NCBI GenBank assembly: GCA_001414485.1
Contig: LLEY01000082.1
Coordinates: 186,001 to 250,000, forward strand
Direction: 5' to 3'
Length of the DNA: 64,000 bases
DNA from: Calycina herbarum
Taxonomy: Eukaryota; Ascomycota; Leotiomycetes; Helotiales; Pezizellaceae
The position numbers were made by a program, and so were the translations under genes. The notes under the pieces are model-generated. The model did not search any database, was not told the DNA's origin, and saw nothing but the letters and a program-made list of their open reading frames with translations. How positions within the stretch are numbered: the first letter of the stretch is position 1; every line of letters starts with the position of its first letter. Below, piece by piece: positions 21,338-33,033 of this stretch.

Positions 21338-24300
21338 CTTTAAGCACCTGCTTAGAAGTTTAGTTACTATAGCTCTAGTAACCCTCGCTGTAGCTAGCCT
21401 AAATACTAGTTAAGTTAATATTATAGGAATATCTAGAAGTACTACTAGAAGAACACCTGCTAGTATATAGTTACCTAGGAACGACGATAATATTAGTATA
21501 CTAGACGCTCTCCAGCTTTATAAGGTTAAAGCACTTAAGTCTATTAAAGTTAAGATACTAGATATATATTATAAGAAGCGTAAAGAACTTAACTTATTCC
21601 TTCTCTAAATAGATATCTACTTTAACTTTAATTCTAATAAATTCAAAGGTAATTATAATTTATAAACTATCTTTACTATCTCTTACTTAAAAGGATTAGT
21701 ATTAGAATAGGCTTAGCTATATCTTAAGAATTTCTTCGAGAATAAGAATAAAGATAGAAAGATAGAATTAACTAAGATTATATTTAAATCTTAGAGAGAA
21801 TTTAAGACAACTATTAGAAAAGTCTTTAGAGATTTCAACGCTATTTAAACTACTATACGTAAGCTTTTAGATCTACGCTAAACTGGATTAGTAATAGATT
21901 ATACGAATAAATTCTAATATTATAGAATAAAATTAAGATAGAATACTATTGCTTTTATAGAACTCTTCTATAGAGGATTAAAAGTATATATTTATAAAGA
22001 AATAGCTAAATAGAATATATAATTCTTAACTATTATAGATATAATTAAGAAGGTCGTCTAGTTAGATAACTACTTATACGAATTTAGAAAAAGTAACTCT
22101 AGATATAGAGAAAAGAGTAAAGAGTTAGGAAAGTAGAAACACTTCTACGTTAAGTATAGTAAGAAGGTAAACGTTATATAGAAGAAAACCTTTCTAAAGA
22201 AAGAAGAACTTTCTTAAGAGAAGCGAAATCGTTAATATAAGTAGAACTTATATTATAACTATAGCCTTTTTAGCTATAGAGTAAATAAGTATAGTAAGAA
22301 GAAAGACTCTAATAGAAAGAAACGAATTAACGCTATAGTTTATAAGAAAGTAGTATTACTTAATAAAATTAAACTTATAAATAAGAAGCTTAAAGCTAGA
22401 GAATATAGTATATAGATTAAAATAGACGTTGTAGATATAATAGTAGACGTTATATACTAATAGTTAAATAAAGAAATCGAGTTATAAGCTAGTAGAGTTT
22501 AAAATACTAATAATAATAGAGATCTACTACTTAAAGAATATTATAATATATAGTTAGAGATAAATTATAAATTACCTCTTTAAGTAGAATATAAATTACT
22601 ACTATTAATAAGTTTATTAGAGTTGTTAGAATTAGTATCTAATTCGTTAGAGATAGATCTAAGAATATATAAGCCTAAATAAGATAAGATATAGATATTT
22701 ATTAGAACTTTTAAGAGAGAGAATAAATAGATATATATAGAAAATTAGAAACCTGATTTTTAGAGTCTATATTCTACTTAGAGAATCAACTCTATAGTCT
22801 TAATATCTTATATAATTATTTAGAATAAACTAGATTAAGTAATAATAGTTAGCCTTATTACTAGAAGAGAAACCACCGAATTCAAAAAACCTAGACTAGA
22901 ATAGGTAGTACTAAACGACTACCTAGAGAAGAGAGACTTATAGACAGTTACTAGCTTAAAGAATAATACTATTAAATAGTAGTAGTATTATCTAGAAGGT
23001 TTTAACAAATATAATAGATATCTAAAATCAGATATTACTACTTACCTACTTAGTTAAGACTACTAGTTAAAAATTAATAAGAAATATTAGATATTAAGAG
23101 TAGAGAAAGGAATAGTAATACTATTTAAGAGATTAGGAGATTAGTAAATATTTAGAGTCGTTTAAGTAAATCCCTAAACTACTCTAGTCTAAGAATTTTA
23201 CTAACTAAAAGAAGGCGAATAATAGGTTACTAAAACCTTATAAGAAATAACTATTAAATAGGTTTAATATAAACCACGTACTACGTTAGACTAGTTAATA
23301 GAAAGATGTTTTATTAGAACCTTTCTAGAACTTAAGAGAACTATAGAAGATAGTCTAATATATAAGATAGCTTTTTCTAATAATAAAAAGGTAATATTCT
23401 TTCTAAGCTCTTTAAAGGAAGATAATAGTAAAAGAAGATTTAAGGTCTATTATATTAAACCTAAGATAAGTATACTAGAAGCTACTTTAGATTATCTATA
23501 TAAAGAAGAATTATAGTCTATAGAAACTATTAAGGAGACTATTTATAGATAGGTCTAATATAGATGTAGAAACTTACTAAAATAATTTTTAAGAAGAACT
23601 TCTAAGACTATAGGAATTATAGAATACTAATTAGTATATAAAGTAGTATACGTAGACTAGGAAAGAGTAAGATTCTTTCCGTAGTATAAGAGTAAGAAAG
23701 GACGAAAATATAACTAAAGAAATCGATTCTTCGAAGTCTAATACGTTAAAGTAAAATTAGACGCTACTTTAAGAGAAAGACAGTTAGTAGTAATTACGAA
23801 AATATATAGAAAGAAGTTATAAGTTATAATAGACTTAGGAGTAATAGGTAACTTTATTTCTCTAACAGCTTTAAAGAAGCTAAACGTTCTAATCAAAGGT
23901 ATAAAGCTATACTACTTAGAGGTAGTTAATAGAATAGACGTTATATACTAGAATAGAGTTATTAATTAGTAGACTATTCTAATAAAAGTTAATATTAAAG
24001 AACACTACTTAGACACGTAATTCGATATTATTAAGATAAGAAGTAAGGAAGTAATACTTAGTATACTATAGATTTAAGAATATAATCTAGATATTAATTA
24101 GAAGGCTTAGAAAATAACCTTTAGTTAATATAATTACATAGGTTTATAATTATAACTATAAGGCTAGAACGAGGTTAGTACTACCTCTTCTAAGACGCTA
24201 AGACACCTTATCCAGGGTCCTCTATAGGTTAGTAAGATAGCTAATAACGAAATACCTATGTAGTATAGAGAATTTAAGGCTTTGTTTAAAAACCTAGAAG

Positions 24301-25175
24301 ACTTATAAGCCTTCTAGAACATTGTCTATAAGATTATAAGATTAAACTAAAAGAGGGTTATTATCTTATAAAGTAGAAGTTTTAGTTATATAACTAGAAA
24401 AGCTTATAAAGAATAGAAAGTTATATAAAAGAAGGTATAAGAAGAGATATATTAGAAGATCTAAGTTGTTAATTACCTTAAATATACTTATTATTAAGAA
24501 GAAAGACAACCTAGAGAAGAGAGTATATATTAATTACTAAGAAGTAAATTATACTATAGTTAAGGACGCTTATCTACTACTACCTAGCTAATACTTATAG
24601 GATAAGTTAGACAAAGTAGTATAATTTATAAAACTAGATTAATAAAACACTTATAAACTTATATAAATAAAAGTTAGAGACGAATAGAAAACAGTATTTA
24701 TCTTATTATTAGGTCTTTATAAATATATAGTTATACTATTTAGACTATATAACGTACTAGCTATATATTAGAGATAAAATAATAATATTTTAAAAGATCT
24801 TCTAGAAGTAATAGTAATCTATTATCTAAATAATATCTTAATCTTCTTAGAAAAAGAAGAAGAATATAAGAGATATATTAAAAAGGTTTTATAATAACTT
24901 ATAAAAGTAAACTCTTAATTAAAACTCTTAAAATACAAGTTTAGAGTAACTTAGATACTTTTTCTAGAATAGGTATTTAGTCTAGAGAAAATAGAAATAG
25001 ATCTAGTAAAGATCTAAGATATCTTAAATTAGAAGTTACTAGAGAATATAAAGAATATATAGTCCTTTCTTAGATTTATAAACTTCTACTATCTATTTAT
25101 CTAAGACTATATAAAGATTACTAAACTAATATTAGAACTAGTAAAAAAGACTATTAAATTTATCTAGAATAAATA

Positions 25176-27668
25176 ACGTATATATATAGCGAACCGGCTA
25201 AACAAGCGAACCGGCTAAAACCTCGCGCCTCTACTATATCTCTACTAAATATTAAATTTCTCTATAACGAACGATACCTTAGAAAAATAACGAAAGCCGG
25301 TTAGTCTTAGCTATCTAGGCTATATAAAAAGACTTAAATTTATATACTCGAGCTGCTACGAGGATCTATTCTATAGATCACCGGAAGCTAGGTCGACGTT
25401 TACTTAGTATACCTTTATAACACGATATTCTAGCTAATTTACAGAAAATAACCGAGCTAGAGGAATCAGTGCTTATTTAACATATCCTCGACCTAGCTAT
25501 AAAAGGATTTCCTCCGCGGATATCTATAGTTAAGAATATAGTAAATCGACTTCTTAAAGCACGCGACGCGCTACGTATCAGGACGTGTTAGGCTTCTAAC
25601 TTTGTTAAGCGCTGCCTAGAACTCTAGACACGCTTCTAACGAAAATACGACTATTAGAGAGCTAAGTACGAAGACCTAGAAGTTATTCGTAGCTAGTTTA
25701 AGCTTATATAAAGTATAGTAGCGAAGTACGGAATCTACGATATAGATATTTATAACTTTGATAAGACTAAGTTTATAATAGGTGTTATCTTAACTGCGAT
25801 AGTTATTACAAGCTTAGAAGAACGTATAAGAGTAAAAAGAGTATAGCCTAGTAATCGGGAATAGGTTATAGTAATCTAGAGAGTTAATATCTAAGGCTAG
25901 AGTATTCTACTATTTATAATTATTACTACGAAAAATTATCTCGCTTCTTAGTACTAAAACAATAGATTTCTACCTAACTAGGTAATTACTATTACTAAAA
26001 ATAGTTAGATAACAAATAAGAAAGGTATAGATTAGATTCGATATTTTAAGAAGTATACTAAGTCTCGATCTATTAGTAGTTATCGCCTATTAGTCCTCGA
26101 CGGCTATAAAAGCTACTACTCTAACGAGTTTAAAGAATATTATAAGGAAAATAATATTATTACTCTTTATATACCTGCTTATTCTTCTTATATACTCTAG
26201 CTACTCGACGTTAGCTGTTTTAGCTCTTTAAAAAAGGTATATAGTTAGTAAATTAAAGATATAATATAGGCTTAGATTATCTATATTACTAAGGATAATC
26301 TCTTTCCTACCTTCTACGCTATATTTAATATTATAATAATAGAAAGTAATATCTAAGAAGAGTTCTAAGAAGCTAGGCTTCTTCTATTCGACCTAGAAAG
26401 TGTGATTTCTACACTTAATCTTAAGCTAAAGACGCTAACGCCTCTAAACTCTCCCTCGTGTTCTACTTAGCCTTAGGTTTCCTAGATACTAAATAACCCT
26501 ACTAAAGCCTTATTATAGACTGTATTTATTAAAGATCTATAAAAAAATACTTTTATTATATCTTAAACCTCTTAAATAGAGGAAGAGAAAGGATATATTT
26601 ATATATAAATTTATAATTCTAGAATATTCTAGATCACGTATTACTAATTCTAAGCGATTCTAGTAATACTCTCTCTGAATTAGTATATACTCTAAATCAG
26701 TATATAGAGATAGATACTCTAGAGTAAAAAACCCTCCTTCTAACTTCTAGTAGACCTCTAATAGAAGAGGAAAACCATAAGTATATAAGTAAACTATACG
26801 TCTTTCACCCGAGTATTTAGAGAGGTAGGATATTCCTCTAGTTCTTATTTTATAAGAAGACCGACTTCTTCGGTTTTTGTTTTATAAGGAGACCGACTTC
26901 TTATACGTATAAGTGCTTTGATTACGTAGGTTACCTAGCTATTCTAGTCTTATCCAGATCTACGAGAGAATATAGTATTTTATTCTTACTATACTATAAT
27001 ACGCGCGAGTGCTATAGTAACTAGTATTACTACTATATAAAAAAATGCTTTTATTATACCTTAAACCTCTTAAATAGAGGAAGAGAAAGGATGTATTTAT
27101 ATATAAATTTACAATTCTAGAATATTCTAGATTACGTGTTACTAATTCTAAGCGATTCTAGTAATAAGATCGAATTTCCTACTACTAAAGTAGCTCTCTA
27201 ACCTCTATTTACAAGGCTATTAACTAGTTTACAAAGAGTATATTAAAAGTAATATACTAGATAGTACTATTAAAAGCTAAGAACTAGAGACTTTGATAAG
27301 TAAATAAAGTACTAAGTAAGCGCCGTAGAGCTAAAAAAACACGTCTATAGTAAGGAGGATCACTTAGCTAATAGGAAGCGTAGGACTATAGGATAATAGA
27401 GACGTTAGTAAGTAGGTAATATAGGAAATAAAGAGAAGTAGTAGTCGGAAGCCGAGAGAAGAATCACGTATATAAAACTATAGCAACTATAGAGAGACTA
27501 GTTATAATACACGTACCTATAATATTATAGAAGAAGTATCTAAGAAAGAGATTTCCGAGTAGTTTTAATTAATTAGAGGCGTTGTAGTAGAGTTACTATA
27601 ATTTTAATCGCGAGCGTGGAAAATTTTAACCGGTTCGCTTATTTAGCTAGTTCGCTATATATACACGT
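25176..27668 (+). mobile_element. Pogo/Fot1-like transposon P1, holding TRIM T1
   Basis: TA flanks at 25,174-25,175 and 27,669-27,670. The ends are ACGTATATATATAGCGAACC and its inverse; each holds GCGAACCGGCTAA-type motifs twice, 17 bases apart. Without T1 the element is about 1.86 kb. The plus-strand transposase relic has HTH-CENPB-like sequence (about 25,490-25,700), then YNFDKTKF, VQPSNRE.VIVIQ, LLVLDGYKSYY and YILQLLDVSCF. The Asp residues of the DDE core are still visible in the first and second blocks. The C-terminal tail with SKRRRAK lies after T1. Several stops make it inactive. It interrupts the RT/RNase H region of A2. Confidence 0.88.
26538..27166 (-). mobile_element. TRIM-like miniature LTR element T1, 629 bp
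   Basis: TSD AGATC (26,533-26,537 and 27,167-27,171). Two direct terminal repeats of 131 bp (26,538-26,668 and 27,036-27,166) flank about 370 bp with no reading frame. The interior has a repeated GACCGACTTCTT motif that can pair with itself. It is the inverse orientation of T2 (56,658-57,277); the sense strand is unknown. It is inserted in the C-terminal part of the P1 transposase relic. Confidence 0.88.
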
Positions 27669-28025
27669 TAGACTAAGAACGCTTTTTAAAAGATTAAAGT
27701 AAGATTTATAGAAAAACCTATTCTATATAGTTTTAATATAAATAAACCTAGTATAATTAAAACAGACGTCTTAGATATAGTAGTAGATATAATTTACCTA
27801 TAACTAAATAATAAAAGGAAACTTATACCTGTTATATATTACTCTAAAACATTTAACCTAGTATAATAAAACTATAGCATCTTCGATAAGGAATTACTTA
27901 CTATAGTATTAGCCTTAAAATACTAGAGAATCTATTTATAGCTAGTAAAATATTAAGTTATAGTTTTATCTAACTATAAGAACCTTAGAACGTTTATAAT
28001 AACTAAGGAACTTACGACTAGATAG

Positions 28026-28462
28026 TGTAACGAAACTTAAACGAACTAAACAAAGATAACTAAGTCTCGAAGGTTAGTATATAGGTAAGAAGTATAGATA
28101 CGCTAGGTTGTTTACTTAGAAGTGAACTCGTTACTTATATCAAAGATATTAAATAAGATAATAAGATTAATAACTAAAGTTAAGTACGAAGCTCCTATCT
28201 AATAGTAGACGTGCTAGTCTTATATAGAACTGTAGTCCTCTATTCTATCGCTCTAGTCGCTCGCCTTGATCGCTTTAGTCGACAGACGACTTAAGCGACT
28301 TAGGCGACTAGGTTATATAATATTTCTTATCTAAAGAAATCCATAGATCGCTTAGCTAGTCTAAGGATCCCTCTTTTGTTTATAAGAGTTTCTGATAGTG
28401 CTTAACCTGTTAGAGCGCTGCCTAGTCTTTACTCGTTATATACTTATACGTGATTTATAACA
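28026..28462 (-). repeat. A3 3' LTR
   Basis: 437 bp, TGTAACGAAACTTAAACG to GTGATTTATAACA. The variable block (about 28,225-28,310) holds inverted AGTCGCT / AGCGACT motifs. Confidence 0.9.
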
Positions 28463-28699
28463 CTATCTCCTTCTTAGCCTAGCGTACTCCTACGCTTAAG
28501 TACGACCTAAAAAATACTATTAGAAGGCTAGCAGCCCTCTCTTATTATAATGTTTTTAATAACACTATCTATAAAAGATAAACTAAAATAAAATCGTATT
28601 AATAACGCCCTTTATATCGATTAAGTAGGATCTGAAATATCCTCTTATACTCGCTATCTTACTTCTACGTCTAGCTATTAATATATATCTATTACCAGG

Positions 28700-29191
28700 G
28701 GTAAGAAATGTTTCAAGTATACTAGGAAGGGTAAAACTTATAATATTAAGAAGTAAAATTAAATACCTTTAACTTTTAAATAGGAATCTCTTAATACGTA
28801 GAAACGCTGTCTACGGGTTAAGAAGGAGATAGTCTATTAGGCCTAAGAAAAGGCCTTTTAAGCCTAGTAGAAAGCAATGTTAAAGGTTCTCCGTCTTTAA
28901 GCGTAGTAACGTCTTCTTAATAAGTAAGAATAATAGATACTTTATTAAGGACTTAGTACCTTTTAGGAGCTAGATAAGGCTAAGGAGAAGAAGGAAAAAG
29001 AAAAAGAAGAGACGGAAAAGAGAGAGAAGGCTACTAGGCTAGCTGCCTACTCTACCTCTACTACTTCTAACCCTGCTTTTAACCTAGGTCTTGATCTTAG
29101 TTTCCTTAAGATCTTTCTTATTAATTACTTAATATAAGTAATCTTAGGTTTTAATAGTAGAAGTTTTAAAGTTCCTTTAAGTACTAGTTAA
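28700..29191 (+). pseudogene. Antisense coding relic in gypsy A3 3' region (Cys motif and coiled coil)
   Basis: On the plus strand, opposite to gag-pol, one frame runs from a KKCFKYTRKGKTY motif at 28,703 (Tyr codons where TGT Cys would be expected before RIP, giving a C-X2-C-X6-C pattern) through a long Gln/Lys-rich stretch with QEKAFQAQQ-like heptads, to KEKKEKEKEETEKREK and a TAA at 29,189. Interrupting stops are TAG, as expected from CAG. This is the clearest of the three antisense relics. Product function is unknown. Confidence 0.45.
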
Positions 29192-31172
29192 TGTTTTTTC
29201 TTAGTTTCTAAGTATTTTTTAAGTATAAGTAATCTAACTATTTAATTAAATATTTAATCTTACTTCTAATAATCTTATAGTTAAGAATCCTTTTAACTTC
29301 GTATTTAGTATTTAGATTAATTAGTTGAATTTCTATAAATAAGGCTAGTAGTACTCCTAGTAGTACTAGTTTAAGTAAGAATATATAGAATACTAGATAA
29401 ATGTTTATTATCTTTAGTAATACTAATTTATAATTCAAAGGTCTCTTAACTTATTTAATTTTAAATAGTCTAAGTTTTTTATAGTCTAGTTTATTACTTA
29501 GTCTTTTTATATTAATATTCTTTTATACTAAGTAGACTTTATCCTTTTCTTTTAGTATTAGCTTCTAACTATATCGTTTATTATAGTAGTATACGTTTCT
29601 TTCTACTACGAATTTCAAGTCCTTTATAAGTTTCTTATATAGACTCTTTATTCTTAAGATATAAATATAAGTAAGTTAGTTATTAATAGTTATAGATAGT
29701 AGCTCTTAATATACTAATAATTTATATTTATAATTAATATAAAATAATATAATAAGTGTTATTTCTATTACTAAACTATTATAGGTAAACTATACTAAAA
29801 GCAGTAGTTCTACCTAGTTATCTTACTAGTAGTTTATATAATAATAAAGGTATATTTTAACTACTTAATTTATCTATTTATTTCCTCTATTTGTTTAAAA
29901 GTAAAAAGTTATAGAAAGCTTTCTTTTTATATCTAATTATTCTATAAGAGCGATTTAAAATTTTAAGATAAAGAGCTTGTCTCTATTTAAGAGTATCTTT
30001 TTAAGTAGTCTATATCTTAAGACTACTTTTTTAAGGAATACGAATACTAATTCCTTAGCTATACTTAACTCTATATATACTATTAGAATTATATACTTTG
30101 TAAGTTATTTTATAATAACTAGGATTATATTATATATAACTCTTATTATTAGATCTTTAGATTTTAATAATTTAATAATAAAATCTATAGATATTAATTT
30201 CTAAAATATCTGTGGTATTAGAGTAGTATTTATCTGTCTATAAGAAGTATAGGAGAAAGTCTTATTCCTAGTATAGGTATTATATTCTATTATTACCTCC
30301 TTAACTATTATAGATAACTAATTAATATAGTAGTATTATCTTATCTTTTAAAGAGTTTTATAAATTCCTTAGTATCTATAAGTAGACATAGTATAGTATT
30401 CTTATATAAACTTCTTAATATATAAACTAAGAACCTATAGCTTTCCTTTTATATACTAGTTATATCCTTTATATATATTTTAAATTTTATCTATCTAGAT
30501 ATCGTTTATTACTACTATTTTATATATAGTAGATACTAGGTCTTTATTCTTAAGAGTTTTTAAGATTATAATCTTCTTATATTCTTTATCTCTCTTATAT
30601 CTAGGTTTTTAGCTAAGAGTATTAGCTTAAGTATTTAACGTTCTCTTTATATATTAAATAATAATATTAAATCCTTCTAATATCTCTAACTATCTAGCTA
30701 AACACCTGGTTATAAGTTTCTTAGTTATTATAAATGTTTTAAAGTTCTTATAGTTAGATAAAATTATAACTTAGTATTTTACTAGCTATAAATAAATTCT
30801 CTAGTATTCTAAAACTAATACTATAATAAGTAATTCTTTATTAAAAATACTATAGTTTTATTATACTAGGTTAAATATTTTAGAATAATATATAATAAGT
30901 ATAAGTTTCCCTTTTTTATTTAGTTATAAGTAAATTATACCTACTAATATATCTAAAGCGTCTATTTTAATTATACTCGGTTTTTCTATATTAAAGTTAT
31001 ATAGAATAGGTTTTTTTATAAACCTTACTTTAATCCTTTAAAAAGCGTTCTTAGCTTATTTATTCTAAATAAATTTAATAGCTTTCTTAATAAGTACTAT
31101 TATTAGTTTAGTAATCTTTATATAGTCTTATATAAATAGATAGTAAAAGTTTATAAATCTAAGAAAAGACTA

Positions 31173-33033
31173 ACGTAGTATACCAGGACCTCGTGATTAT
31201 TAGAACCTCGTGAATTTTTTCCCTACTCTACTATCTCTAACTTTAACACGCGTTTTCTTAACAACTACCTAATAGAATCTTAAACCTAAGAAGCTCGAAT
31301 TATCCTAGCTATCGAAGCTATTCGATTATCTAAACGAATAAACCGTAGTAAAGCTACGAAGCTATATAGAGTCTCTTATTCTATACTTACTAATAGAATA
31401 GCTGGTTAAACTACTCTTAGCGAACGCTGGCTAGTAAATTATAAAATAACTATAATAGAAGAGGAGGTAATTATTCAAAATATACTTAATCTAGATATAA
31501 GAGGATTTGCACCCTAGCTAGGTAGTATAGAAGATATAGTAAATTATATACTCGAGTTACGTAGAGAATAACACGTTAGAAAGAACTAGATATAACGATT
31601 TATATAATAACGTCTAAAACTAAAGACGTGTTTTAATCACGTTTACGATTTCTAAAAGGCCTTATACGAAGATCCTAAGCTAATTAGCGCGTAGTTTCAA
31701 CTAGTAGAGAATATATAAGCGAAATATAAGATCTAAGACTACGATTTCTATAACTTTAATAAGACTAGTTTTATAATAGGTATTATCTATACTAAAATAG
31801 TTATTATATACGCTAATTAACATAGTAGAGGTAAGGCTATCTAGCTAGGCAATCGGGAATAGGCTATAGTAATTATCTATATTAATAGAGAGAGTTTAAG
31901 TATCTCTCTATTCTTAGTAGTTTAAGAGAAAAATCACCTTACTAGTTAGTATACTAAGGGCGGTCTTCCTAATAACTAGGTTATTAAACCAACTAGTAAT
32001 AGATAGACTAATAATAAGATAGGCTTAGAATAGCTAGAACACTTTAATAAGTATACTTATAGTTATATAAAAGAGCTATATCGAATGTTAGTTCTAAATA
32101 GGTATAAGAGTTATAAATTAGTAGTATTCTAAGAGTATTACAAGTTATATAATATTATTACTCTTTGCCTACCTTCTTATTCATCTTATCTAACCTAGCT
32201 ACTTAACGTTAGGTATTTTATTATTCTTAAACGTATATACGAGCGTTAAATCGAGACCTTTATTAAGGCTTATATAAACTATATTACTAAGGTCGAGTTC
32301 TTTCTTATGTTTTATATAGCTTATAACTAGTTAATAATAACCTAAAACACTAAAGCTAGGTTCTATAGAGCTGGTCTAGTACCTCTAGAACCCTAGACTA
32401 TGATCTTAAAGCTTAATATCAAGTTATAGACTCCTATACCTACTAGACTCTCCTCTACCGACGCTATCTCTTAGGTCTCCTAGACTCCTCGTAACCCTTC
32501 TAAAGCTCTTTCGTAATCAACTCTTATTAAGGATCGTATTACTTATTACTAAGGAAGCTCGCTAACACCTATTTTCTAGACAATCGCTTTATTAGTAAAA
32601 GGTATAGAGCGATTAGCTTATAAGGTAACCCTCTTATCAGCTAAGGTCTGTATACTTCGAATAGTAAATAAAGCTCTTAGCAAACGCCGGAGGGCTAAAA
32701 ATACTCGTGTCTAAGAAGGAGGTATACTTACTATAGAGGATATATAAGACGGATTAGCTTAGAAGAATACAGAGGAGCAGGTTCGACGTAATAAGCGCTC
32801 TAGAGAGAGTAGAGAAGATGAAGAATAAACGACTTAGTAACGTTATAACACTTATAGAAAAACTAGTTATAATACGTAGACGTGTTAAGAAGTTATAGAT
32901 ATATCTAGTTTATTAGATTCTAAGTAGTTTTAATTAATTTAATATATTATAGTAGTTTTATTATATTTTAAAGTAGTAGAGTAGGAAAAAATTCACAAGG
33001 TTCTAATAATTACAAGGTCCTAGTATATCACGT
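31173..33033 (+). mobile_element. Pogo/Fot1-like transposon C1, 1,861 bp
   Basis: TA on both sides (31,171-31,172, 33,034-33,035). The ends are ACGTAGTATACCAGGACCTC... and its inverse; ACCTCGTGA occurs twice, 17 bases apart. Plus-strand transposase relics are FYNFNKTSFIIG, GNRE.AIVI, LVLNRYKSYK, QLLNVRYF and a C-terminal SKRRRAKNTR. The DDE Asp residues are largely converted to Asn, as expected if RIP hit the complementary strand (GAC/GAT to AAC/AAT). It interrupts the RT of A3. C2 is a same-length copy in the other orientation. Confidence 0.88.

Noticed and set aside
29977..30204. 75-codon plus-strand open frame
   Set aside because: Antisense to the A3 integrase relic, and not part of the conserved antisense frame at 28,700-29,191.
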